A DNA stretch of 64,000 nucleotides, from positions 1,550,001-1,614,000 of the forward strand of contig JASVEC010000005.1 of the NCBI GenBank assembly GCA_030770535.1. Direction: 5' to 3'. The notes under the pieces are model-generated. The model saw only the letters and a program-made list of their open reading frames with translations, had not been told where the DNA came from and did no database searches. This DNA is from Batkoa obscura. Its lineage: Eukaryota; Entomophthoromycota; Entomophthoromycetes; Entomophthorales; Batkoaceae. The translations under genes were made by a program, and so were the position numbers. Shown here piece by piece: positions 1 to 11,063 of the stretch; position 1 is the first letter of the stretch; every line of letters starts with the position of its first letter.

Positions 1-265
1 GATCCAAGTTTTCCGTTAAATGCTCTTTTTTCACCTCCAAAGGACCGTCATGAAGCTGGTAAGTAGTTTTTATGAATTAGTGTTTTTTGAAATAATCAAT
101 GATTATTTATGTTAATTTATTATAGATTTATTACGTCAATATATATCTCAATTAAGACAAGAAACAGTATTAAGATTTTTGGAAAGAGTTTATGGTCAAG
201 AAACTATTCCATCTAAATGGTGGACTATGTTTACTAAACGTAAATTTATGGGTAAATCTCTTTAA
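1..265 (+). CDS. ARPC3: ARPC3, Arp2/3 complex subunit 3, C-terminal part
   Basis: This is the 3' end of a gene cut by the window edge. Two exons are visible (1-58 and 126-265) around a GTAAGT...TATAG intron. The joined reading contains LNALFSPPKDRHEADLLRQY and ends KWWTMFTKRKFMGKSL. That closely matches the conserved C-terminus of ARPC3 (yeast Arc18), including the WW..F.KRKFM.KSL ending. ARPC3 is a structural subunit of the seven-protein Arp2/3 complex, which nucleates branched actin at endocytic sites. The stop at 263-265 lies about 125 bp from the stop of the convergent NOC3 gene. Confidence 0.9.
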
Positions 266-391
266 AAATAAAACCCAAATTTGTTTGTTATTTATTGTTA
301 TTATTATTGTTATACTAGAATTATTGTTTTATTGTATATTGTTTTGTTTATTCTATTTTATTTTATTAAATCGAATCTATTTTTCAGCAAG

Positions 392-2944
392 TTATTTTCT
401 AATTTGAGTAGCTCTAATAGTTTCCAAAGCAGCACTTTTAAGTTTAGGATCATAATAAGTATTGAATAAAGCAGGTAAATCAAAGAGATGTGTACTGAAT
501 GGATTAGCTGCATCTGGATCCACAGCAAATGGCTGAAAGGAGCCTTCTCCAGCCACTTCTTCAGAAGAAAGCATACGATCAAGACCAGGGTATTTCTTTT
601 ATTATTAAAAAATTATTGTTTAGTGTTTATATTTTAAAAATAAATAATATGCTTACAATTAAAAAGGCCTTACACATACCCATAAGTTTAGCAGCTGTAG
701 GCTGAGGATAATAAAAACATAGGGCAGATAGTCTCTTCAAGAAGGAAGCAGCTCTTAATAAACTAACCCTTTCACGTCTAAAAAATAAAGCATCTAAACA
801 ATCAATAACTAAATGATAAATTGATGGAGCAATAAATTGATCTTTTTTTTGTGAATTATTTTTATCACTTTCAATTTCTAAATTATTTTCACATGAAGGT
901 AAATATGCTACTTTTAATATAAGATCATACATATATGTATAAAAATCTTTCAAATCTAAATTTAAAGCTTGTCCTTGTCCAGACAACAATTTAAACGCTG
1001 TCAATATACATAATAATTGACAACGTATTACTTCTACTGAGGAATGAACTATTGGATCGACTATATCCGATTTATTATTATTTGGGGAATTTAATCCTTC
1101 TTTAAGTATCTTTTTTAATACTAATAATAGATCACTAAAGAAATCTACACTAATAAGATGTCCAAACCTAAAAACAAATTTTAATATATAAACTAAATTA
1201 GTAGTAAATTAAAATTTACTTTGAAAGACCTTCAAGGGTTACAGGAAATAAACGAGTACTTGGAGCTTCTTTCAAAACACGGAAGTAAATGATAAAAATA
1301 CTTTTTAATAACTCAGATTGAACTTTATCTTTTTCTTCAACTGTATATTCGGCTTCGGCTTCTTGCATCTCTCTTTTAATTTCTTTTTGAGCCTTCATTC
1401 TTTTCTTTCTCTTTTTGGATAAATGCTCTTTACGTTCATCTAATAATTTTTTATCAACAACCATTTTTCTTTTATTTTGCTTATCTTTATCCTTTTTATT
1501 TTTATTATCTGAATCTTTTTTAATTAAATTATCGCTTAATTTTAAATGAATAAAAATCCTTAATACTTTGGCTGCTATTTTATATTCTTTATGTTTAATA
1601 CTTTTTGTTAAACTTTGTACTAATTTTAAGCTACTATAACCTATTTCATCTTCTTTGAATAATCTAACACTATATTCAATACATCTATCTAAATCTATAT
1701 CTTCATTAGTGGTACTCATTTTACGAGCTATAAATTGAATGATATCATCTTCAAAATTAAAACCAGCTTTTGATACCATCAACTCTGTTAAGCATTTAAT
1801 TACTATTGTCTTAAACCCTTCATATTTTTCATTATTTTGAACTGAAGCTAAATAAAACAAAATATTATACTAATATTATAAATTATATAATAAATAGAAC
1901 TACCTTTATATTGATTAATTAAAGTTTTTATATAAGATTGATAAGAAGAAACTAAAGATTCTTCGTAAATTCTTTGTTTTTTAACTTCTTTGGATACTTT
2001 CATCTTTCTTTCTGCTTCTGTTAATGGACGAATACGATAACTAATATAATAATAATTGTTTAATAATTATACAATTATTACTATTTATAGTAATTAAATT
2101 TACCTTGGTAAAATATCTTTAAATAAAGATAATAAAGTCAAATAACCATATTTACGTACCATTAAATTTTTATCAAAACAAAACAATTTTAATTCTTTAA
2201 GTCGAGGATACTAATAACAATGATAAACAATAAAACAAATTAGTATAAGCACAATGCAATACAACAAATAAATAATAGTATTACATTATCTTCAGGTGAA
2301 CTCATAATATCTTGAGCCATAGTAGCCATCTGTTCTAATTTTTCAGTAACATATTCTTTTGAATTAATGTCCACAATTTCATCTTCATTGTTTCCATTAT
2401 TTTCATTTTCTTCTTCAAACTCTAACTCACTGTCACTAAAAACTTCTTCCTCTTCTTTATCTTCATTATCACTTTCTGATTCTGATTCTATTACATCTTT
2501 AGCACGAATCAATTTACCCTTGACATCTTTAATTGGTAGTTTTAAACTTTGTTTTTCGCTTTTTGTATCTTTATCATCCTTCCTTTTATTCTTAGTCAAC
2601 TCAACATGCTCTTTTTCTAATTTTGTAGTTTCGTCTTCTTCTTCAATATTATCTTCCATATCCGAACCAAGTTCCATTTTATTGACAGGAAACGATAATA
2701 ATTTCTCATTATTATCATTGAACAAACGTTGTTCTTTTGGAGTTCGAATGTCTGTAGTTGAAGTTTTTTTTTTCATTTTTTTACCATCTAATGTCTTTTT
2801 TCCAAGATTACTGTTTCTTTTCTCGGCGGCTTTAGCAATCTGTTTTACTCCCATCTTACCATTTCCAAAATTTCCTCGAGGTTGGCTTGATTGAGGGTTA
2901 CTTTCACTGCTGTTTCCTTTATTCTTGCGATTCTTTTTACCCAT
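392..2944 (-). CDS. NOC3: NOC3, nucleolar complex protein 3 (ribosome biogenesis)
   Basis: Six exons are read, approximately 2944-2285, 2210-2104, 2040-1905, 1858-1218, 1168-646 and 595-392. The N-terminus is a lysine- and acid-rich low-complexity region of about 200 residues starting MGKKNRKNKG. It is followed by the NOC3 core, with MVRKYGYLTLLSLFKDILP then YRIRPLTEAERKMKVSKEVK, the family's hallmark. A basic KKRKKRMKAQKEIKRE stretch lies mid-protein, and the C-terminus contains FAVDPDAANPFSTHLFDL, typical of the CBF/Mak21-related fold. Noc3 pairs with Noc2 in nucleolar export of pre-60S particles and has a reported replication role in yeast. The start is chosen because it opens the long first exon and no upstream in-frame coding is seen. 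Confidence 0.9.
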
Positions 2945-4647
2945 TTAATAAAGTTCAAATGAAGTTTATTTCAATTTATTTTCAAAAATAACTTGAATTT
3001 AACAGAACCAATTAAAAAATGTTAATTTTGTCCAATTAAAATTAGGGAATTTAATTTAAAAACTTGAAACTTCAATTTTAATAAATACCTTTTACAAGAA
3101 AATACCCTTATGTATAGTTTTTAATAATTCATAAATAACAAACCTCTGCTGGCTCTCACAGACAAGCTAACAAAAGCTTGGTTTTTTTGGATGTAAATAG
3201 TAAGTCGAGCCAGTATGTTAATTCAGTGAAAAGATGATTATGTTTATTAAGTGACTTTATAGCACTGACTTAGTTACTGGCCTTCAACCTTTCTAGCTTC
3301 TTCGTCCCTCTTTCAACTAAAAAATGAATCAGTAAAGACAATTGTTAATACTAATGTAAATATTTTGCTGAGCTGATAAGATGAATGAAAGAACTAAGGA
3401 AAGAGCTAAGATGTAATTTAGTTTGGTTCTATTATCATAATGTGAACCAAACTAACGTTGTATACAAATCTTCAATACTTTTTATCTTATAATTGAATTT
3501 TTATAAGGTATATGGGGGTGAAATAATATTTGTATTACAATAAAGATTCTAGTCCATAAATTATAATTTTTTATTGACGCGCTTTAATATTTTAATATGA
3601 TTATTAGCATTATAACAATTTGTTTAATATCTTAAAACAATAACATATAGTTTAATTAGCTTTACTTTTACTAAAATAATTCTAAAAACCTCCTTCTTCA
3701 CACTAATCCCAAATCCATATCATCCGATCTTTCCCATCTAAAGGGCTACTTTCTATTTCACTACACTCCTTCTTAAATTATCAATAAGTATTAATTGTCT
3801 ATTATATTATACAGAATCACAAATTTTATCCTGAGTCTGAAAACAATCAATATTAGAAGTAGTTGCTATAGGGCTCAACAACTCAGTTTAAAATTAAATT
3901 GAACTTAGTATATGAGGATACTTTATTATAAAAAGGATGAATGAATTTTATTACTATTTGTTTTTTTACAAGCTCAATAAAATACTTTTCGTTTTCGAAC
4001 GTTGAATCTTTTTCAATTACTTGTTAGTATTTTATATTAAATAGCATTGTCATTAGTTATTTTAAACGATATTACAATAAATTAATCTATCCATCAAGGA
4101 GTATTACAAATTCAGGCAGTATTTTGAGCAACCCAAAGTCGTAGTGACATAAAATTTCAACATCAAGCACTTCTTATTGGAAGATGTTTTTTGCTTTTTA
4201 GACATATAATGAATCCAATATTGCAGCTTATAATGTTATTTATTTGTTTCAGTAAGTGAAGTAAAAAAATTCGGAAAACGTTATATTTTTCAAAAGTGAA
4301 TGGTTTTTGAATTAGTTTTTACTTGTCAAAACATGTTTTTTTGATTTTTTTAAGCTTAATTTAATAAAACTTTGATTACATTGATTAAGAATATCAGTAT
4401 CATATTCTTTTTTTAAATTTAAAATCTTAGCTTTGTTTATTATTATTATTATTATTACTTCTATCTCTTATCTGTACTTTGAAATTATTCTTAATGGTTC
4501 TACTTGATCCAGCTTGAGTCATAAAAAATCATAAAACGTGACTACACTTCGATTATAAAAGCAACTCATTTTATCAACAAAAAATAAAATTTTATTCTTA
4601 AAATGCAAGAGATAAACGTATTTACAATTCAAACAAGATAATGATTT
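2945..4647. other. intergenic region with a diverged repeat relic
   Basis: This 1.7 kb gap lies between the divergent starts of NOC3 and the aminotransferase gene. No coding signal was found. Its left half (about 3150-3555) holds a relic related to sequence at 9.8-10.1 and 10.56-10.86 kb. A short TTA/TAT microsatellite lies near 4437-4457. The rest is AT-rich and shows nothing recognisable. Confidence 0.5.
3150..3555 (+). repeat. diverged LTR-like dispersed repeat, copy 1
   Basis: A GC-richer block shares a patchy alignment with two other blocks in this window. The shared path runs GAAAGAGCTAAGATGTA, a TTGGTT-rich stretch, then TTATAAGGT and a terminal AATAAAGAT. The layout resembles an old LTR remnant with a polyadenylation-like end. 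It is too diverged to define termini or family, and the boundaries are approximate. Confidence 0.35.
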
Positions 4648-6123
4648 ATGTTTACTAATCATACATTACAGCAAAACAATATAAAGATCGAAGTATCAAA
4701 AGAATTGAAACCATTAGTCCCAAATGAAGAGTTACAATTTGGTAAAACCTTTAGTGACCATATGTTAAGCATAGAATGGGACTCAACTGTAGGTTGGGAC
4801 CAAGCTAAGATCCAACCATATCAAAACTTAAGCTTGGATCCATCAGCCTTAGTATTTCATTATGGTATTGAGGTAACTCCCATTATTTATATCATCTTTT
4901 TAATGTATTAAACTTGATCATAAAAGTGTTTTGAAGGTTTAAAAGCGTATAAAACAAAGGAAGGCAAAATCATTTTGTTTAGAGCCTTAGACAATATGAA
5001 GCGTTTAAATGACTCGTGTAAACGTTTAACTTTACCTACATTTAATGAAATTGAACTACTCGAAGTGATTAAAAAGTTGATTTTAACAGATCAAAGGTGG
5101 ATCCCAGATCAAAAAGGGTACTCATTATATATAAGACCTACCGTTATTGCTACCCAAGTAAGGATTGTTTTATTATATAAAATAATCAAGCTAATGGAAA
5201 CTAGAGTTATTTAGGCGTTGCTTCTTCAAATAAAGCATTACTTTATGTCATTTGCTCACCAGTGGGACCATATTATCCTACTGGATTTCAAGCGGTTCGC
5301 TTGTATGCTACCAAAGAGTTTGTTAGAGCTTGGCCTGGGGGTACAGGAAGCTCAAAAATTGGAGGGTATGTAATTTATTTTATAAGAAGAATATATTTAT
5401 TAATCTTTATTTAGCAATTATGGTCCTGGACTTTTAGCTCAAAATATAGCAAAACAATATAACTGTCAGCAAAATTTATGGCTGTTTGGCGAAGAGGAAA
5501 GTATTACAGAGGTTGGTACAATGAATTTGTTTCTATACTATATGGATGAGCAAAAGAGTAAGTTTTATTTTTATGTAATATGCTACCTTGTTTAATTGCT
5601 TTCAAATTAGATAAAGTTTTAAAAACTCCACCATTAGATGGCACCATTTTGCCTGGAGTTACACGTGCTTCAATTGTTGAGCTTATGACTTCAGATCCTG
5701 AAATTAAAATGGTAGAAGGAGGTATTACAATGAAGGACGTGATTCAGTTAGTTGCTGAAAATAGAGTAAACCGATAATTACGATAGTAGATATAATATAT
5801 TAATAGTATAATATTAGCTTTTAGAAATGTTTGGCACAGGCATAGCATGTATTATATCGCCAATCAAAGAGATTTATTACAAAGGAGATGTAAGAAATAT
5901 AAAATATTCTCTGAAAGTTAATTTATTTATTTATTTTAAGATTATCAGCATTCCTTTAGACGAAAATGATAGTACTGCACAAGCTGGCCCATTAGCGTCG
6001 AAATTATTTAATGAAATTTTATCAATACAAGTAAATAGAATAGTAATAACAATATGATAAAATATTAACATTAATTTATAGTATGGTGAAAAACCTTCAG
6101 AATGGATTGAATATCTAAACTAA
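4648..6123 (+). CDS. branched-chain amino acid aminotransferase
   Basis: This PLP-dependent class IV aminotransferase interconverts leucine, isoleucine and valine with their 2-oxo acids, using glutamate as amino donor. Seven exons are read, starting 4648-4872, 4927-5157 and 5205-5365, and ending with a short exon that stops at 6121-6123. Family landmarks appear in order: [61 protein letters not shown] (the lysine here is the expected PLP Schiff-base residue), [10 protein letters not shown], the [12 protein letters not shown] block, a [12 protein letters not shown] block and the C-terminal [10 protein letters not shown]. An upstream ATG at 4602 closes after a few codons, so 4648 is taken as the start. 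No clear mitochondrial presequence is seen, which suggests a cytosolic isoform, but this is inference. Confidence 0.92.
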
Positions 6124-6131
6124 ACAATTTA

Positions 6132-8611
6132 TTAATTTAATCGATAAAGATCCGTTTCCATTAAAGTTTCAAGATTAGATTGTACAGCTTGTAACATTTC
6201 TAAAGCCATCGCATAAATCTCAGTGTCTTGTCGATTAAACATTAAAGCATTTTGACACATTAATAAAATATCTCGTGTAAATTCTTCAGTATTTGTAATT
6301 GTCTATTTATAATTAATTAATGTAAATATACAAGATAAATGATAATTAAACTACTTACTCCTTCTTTAATTTTCCTGGCTATTTTATTTAAATCGATAGG
6401 CTCTAATACAATATCATAGTAACCTGGTGCTACTGTTTCTTTAATAGGCTTTTGAAATAAAGGTGCTAATCGATGATTTGAAATTTCTCTTAAGACCATA
6501 AGAGCCAATTTTTTCCACTTCTTTGGGTTGTCTTTAACGTAAAATTCGGAAGGTGTGTGATCTGCAATAGTAGAGGGAGTATTTACCGTAGATGTGAAAG
6601 TAGTGTTAGCTTCAGTTGGTATATTGATAAAGCTAACTTGCTTCTTTTCTTCTTTGATATCTTTATTTTTGCTCAATATTCCTTTTATGGTGGGTGTTCC
6701 TATCCTTTCTTCTTTCTTCTCTTGTTTAATTTCGGTATTCTTTTCATTTTCTCCTTCCATTTTCAACTTCTTTATTATTTCATCCATCTCTTCTCCCACC
6801 TTTGCTGAACCTTGAGAATCATCGTATTCAATATTTTCAACTTCAATCACACCTTTTTGTTCATTGTCACCAATGTCTCCGTTATTTATTTCCTCCTCCT
6901 CCTCCTCCTCGATATGTTTTTGAGCATCATCTTTCTCACTTAAATCATTATTATCTTGATTATATTCCTTAATCTCATATGATTTATTGCTTTCATCCTT
7001 ACTCATGACTTCTGAATCATTAAGTATATTTGAATATCCAATTGATGATGATTGGGGGGTTTCTTTGATAGTGCTATTTTCAACGTTTATTTCATTCTCT
7101 CCATTAAATTTCTTATCTTTGATAAACAATTCTTTATCATTGATTGAAACACTAGCATTTACTATAAAATAAGTTAGATGCACTATTAGATATTCTATTA
7201 TTTTACCTGTTTTTTCACCTTCATTAGTTATGTCATTCGATTCTTGAACTATGTCAGAAGTATTAGATACCATATCCCCCTTTGATTGCTCTTGTGTACT
7301 TAATAAGGGCTCCTCTTTATCAACTATTGTTTCAATTTTACCTTCTAAATTATGAGTAGTTTCTTTATTTTCATCTGATACAGTTGTATTTGTTATTTCA
7401 ATTACTACTTCTGGTGAGGTTTCCTCCAAAGGTATGATTTTCTCAGAATTATTTTTTTGTGAATTAATTTCACTTTCTTTATTATTAATATTTCCATAAT
7501 TGCTACCTTGAAAATCTTTAACTTGTTACTTAGTTTTAATATTAAATTTGTTATAATTACCTTCATCTGCTTGATTTTCTAACCTAGTATCTTTAGTAAT
7601 TAATGCTTTCATCGAACCTTTTACTTTTAGTTCCATGTCACATGATCCAATAGCTTGACCCTTTGTTAAATTTGTTGATTCAGCACTTAACTCGCTTACT
7701 TTTTCCGAATGTGTGATCTTAATCACAGATTCTAATTTTTTATTTGAAGAATCAGTTTCCTCGAGTGTAGACTTATCTGTTGAGTTTAAACTTTGATTTT
7801 GATCTTCTAAAGTGGTAAGTGTTCCAACTGCATCATCATTAATTTTAACAGCGGTATTATGATCTTCAATTACTTTTATAAAAAAATTACTAATTAAATT
7901 AAAATAAAAACTGCTAAATACCGTTTTCTGATTCATTCGGTTGTTCGTTTTCCTTATCCAAAGCATTTCTAAATAAAACTTTAAGGTTTTGATTAACCAT
8001 TTTAAAATACTCTGGGTCCCTGAGCAGTTCAAAATTGATTCCACTATTCTCAGTTTCGTCCTCAGCTTCAGACTCGTTACCGCTATCGCTATCTAAAAAA
8101 AATGAACTTCAATTCATAATCTCACCATAAAAATCATTACCATTTTTCTTTCTATTTTTCAATGGGCTACCAATCGTATCATCTGCTTTACGTTTGAGGG
8201 CCTTGAACATTTCATTGACTTCTGTCTGCTGTTCCTTTAAGACATTCCTATACTCTGTCTTTATTGCTTGATAAATTTCATCAAACATCTTGTTATCATT
8301 TTCACTTCTAATAAAAACTATTAATGTTCCCACTTTTAAACTCAAACTTAATTACTTTAACACGGAAATATCGGTTGAAAAGCTATCTAACAGTTGAATG
8401 AGAGCTAACTCTGTATCCTAAAATTTGGTTTAGTTTGAGTTTAAATTTTATGATTTTTTAAAGTTACATTAACATCGATTTCTAACTTGGTCCATGGATG
8501 ATTTATTAAATAATATTGTACATGCTCCCATGCTTCAAACTGGTATTTTTTGGCTGCTTCGATTAAAATTAGTTTATGACGTACCGGCCATTTGCTTATC
8601 GGGAGTGACAT
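6132..8611 (-). CDS. BRD8-like bromodomain protein (possible NuA4 subunit)
   Basis: This multi-exon gene starts MSLPISKWPVRHKLIL. An N-terminal SANT/Myb-like part (PWTKLEIDV) and a coiled coil (EIYQAIKTEYRNVLKEQQTE ... FKALKRKADDTIGSP) resemble the N-terminus of BRD8 and S. pombe Bdc1. A long acidic, Ser/Asn-rich linker follows, with an E-run near 6895-6915. The C-terminus is a bromodomain: LAPLFQKPIKE, then YYDIVLEPIDLNKIARKIKEG, then RDILLMCQNALMFNRQDTEIY with the acetyl-lysine-binding Asn, ending METDLYRLN. A single C-terminal bromodomain with an upstream coiled coil fits BRD8, but the linker is too diverged to prove orthology. The stop is 8 bp from the stop of the convergent aminotransferase. 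Confidence 0.75.
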
Positions 8612-9829
8612 ATTAAAATTAAATAACAGATATTTAAATTTACAATTGGGATGTATTTTTGAAAAAAAAAATTGAGCTATGAACTGTTATATAAAAATAA
8701 ACTTAGAAATAAAAATAGAAAGGAATAAAACTTGCTTTTATTTTAATACAGGGTGTCTAAAATTCTTACGGATATTTTTAACGCACTATGATTTTGAAAG
8801 AAAAAGGAGTAAGACAATTATACTAATAAATATAGTTTAAAATAGTCTGATTTTTACTAATCTTAAGCCATACTGATAATATCAAAAATATTAAAGTTAT
8901 TAATGCTGAAATAAAGCGGCTTGAAATGAGCCGTTTTAAAAAATTGAAAAAAAATTCAAATTATATTTATTAAAAGCTTTAATATAAGTTTTTTAGCCCA
9001 AAAGAGGTAAAATAAAAAGCCCTGTAATATAATTTGGCACTTAAATATATATAATATCTTTTAAAAAAAAATTATATACACACATCATTTTTTTATTTAT
9101 TATCATATTAAATTAAAGCAAAAAAATTACTAACAAGACTTTGTTAATAAAAATTTAAGCTTCAAAAAAAAATGTCCCTATATCGTATAAAGCAAGCTCA
9201 GTGAAAAATCTAGCTTGATGAGTTTGGGAGATAGAAGAAGCCCTTGCACAAAACTCAAAAAATGTCAATAAAGATATTAAAATATTTCGTATGTCTTGAA
9301 GTTGTATATCACAATAATTCACCAGTTTAACTTAAAGTTAAAATCGTTGTCTGGACAAAAAAAAAACTAATTACATGAAATTAATGTATAAATTAGTGTA
9401 TAAATTAATATAATAAAGTTTAATACAAAAAAGACATAAGCGGAATATTTAATAATACCATTAATAATTGTTTAAAATTCATAATAAAAACTTATTTTCA
9501 TAAAATTAATAAAAATTTAGTTTAATTGTGCTTTAAAAATTTAATAAATAACCAGAATAATTTTTAATTGCTTATTTAGCTAAATGCTCCATTTTCAAAT
9601 TTGACTAAAAACATAATCAAATCGCATGTAGTTATTTAATCCATTTAGGTCATATTTTGTAAAATTCAAGTATAAAACCTTTTTTATTGAGAAGATCCAC
9701 TTTTTTTTAATGAAATTACCTTTACTATTTAGTCTTTTAACAATTCTAACGAAGTGCCACATTCTGCTTGACCTCAGGTCTGTCAGTAAAAGCAAGTTTT
9801 TGTTAGATGGGTTTGACCTTGTAGGGTGA

Positions 9830-10110
9830 CCAGGGCATAAGATAAACACATTGTTGATTTGCTTTTAGTATCGACTTAATTTCTAACCCTTAACATCCTC
9901 GCTCTGGCAAACTCCCTAGTACATAGGCAATTCAGTGGAAGCAGGGGAAGTAGATTGTTATTCGTTAGCTGAGTAAGAGTGTTCAACTCAATCAAGTAGA
10001 TTTGGAAAGGGGCTAAAATGTAGTTTCATGACTTGGTTATATTAATATAGTGTAATTGAGCTGACATTAGAACTTGAATTTCTTATATGAGATTCTTGAT
10101 GACTTCATTG
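9830..10110 (+). repeat. diverged LTR-like dispersed repeat, copy 2
   Basis: This block aligns with copies at 3.15-3.55 and 10.56-10.86 kb through GGGGCTAAAATGTAGTTT and the following T/A-rich path to GAGCTGACATT. It contains no coding sequence. Ends are not defined and it is heavily diverged from its relatives. Confidence 0.35.
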
Positions 10111-10559
10111 TCTTTGGGTTATTAGAGTTGCTAGATAATGTTTATTTTAGAGTTTTAGATAGTAAACAATTTAAATTTGTTTAACTTTACAACTTGTTCA
10201 ATTCTTTTACAAATCAATAACAACTTGGTTTGACTGTATGTTAAAAATCTAATAAAAGCAATCACATTAAGTTACTTGGTTCTTGGCCAGAGCATTTTGC
10301 CTTTGAACTTAACTAAAAATCGAATCAAATCAAACCACAGTGATAGGGGGTACTGGCTGGGTTGATTGTTTTTGGTAAAATATTGATTTCTATCAAACAA
10401 ATCGCTGATCAAATTTAATTAAATTTAAACACTAGCCCTAACGCTCCTAACTTAATCTTATTAAAAGCATATATTAGGTACTTTTTATTTCTAAATAATT
10501 GCTTTTTTAATTGGAATAAAACTTTATCTGAAATAAGAATTTTTTGAAGCGGAAAACCC

Positions 10560-10860
10560 AATACTTGCCTGGTTAATACTCCCCACCCCTTCCTAACCCT
10601 CCTGCAACTCGCATTCTCGCATGGACAACACAGTGAATGCTGGATGTTCAAAGTTTGAGTAAAGATGGGCTTATATAAGCTTGCTTTAGGAGGCTGGGAT
10701 AGTAGTTATCTAATTCCTCTAGTTGCATTAATCTAATGTTAGCTAAACTAGAATTAGATTCAAATCATCATGTACTCTCTATACCTTATAATTTGATTTT
10801 TATAAGGTGTTGCAACGGTGGCATTGTGTTTATTAGAATAAAGATATTTTTATATCTCAT
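10560..10860 (+). repeat. diverged LTR-like dispersed repeat, copy 3
   Basis: The block shares TTTTTATAAGGTGTTGC and a TTATTAGAATAAAGATA end with copy 1 and, more weakly, with the block near 16.4-16.55 kb. The AATAAAGAT end suggests the 3' part of an LTR with its polyadenylation signal. Age looks old because similarity is patchy. Boundaries are approximate. Confidence 0.35.
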
Positions 10861-11063
10861 ATTTAATTTCATAATTAATTTATAAGAGTAGCAAAATAAA
10901 ATAGCTTATACCTTTAAATAGTAATAATAGTATATAATCTGAAGCATTTAATAAAGTAGATTCAAATTATCATTTATGAAATAATAGAAAAGAACAGAAA
11001 TTGATTAAAAGCAGGTCGAGGAGATTCTATTAATCAACTTAGAGTATCAATAGTTCATACTGT

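Larger units (their letters stand above)
8612..11063. other. gene-free interval with repeat relics
   Basis: This 2.45 kb gap upstream of the bromodomain gene and downstream of VMA1 has no supportable gene. Short ORFs at 9595-9849 and 10415-10651 (minus) have no recognisable domain and overlap repeat-like blocks. Two relic blocks (9830-10110 and 10560-10860) stand out as GC-richer islands. A possible fragment of the window's MITE family ends near 9179 (ATGTCCCTATAT), but only one end is visible. Confidence 0.5.

Noticed and set aside
2367-2894. Plus-strand frame rich in Ser and Phe
   Set aside because: Shadow of the Lys/Glu-rich NOC3 first exon on the other strand.
9595-10651. Two minus-strand frames of about 80 codons
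   Set aside because: They overlap diverged repeat blocks and show no conserved motif.
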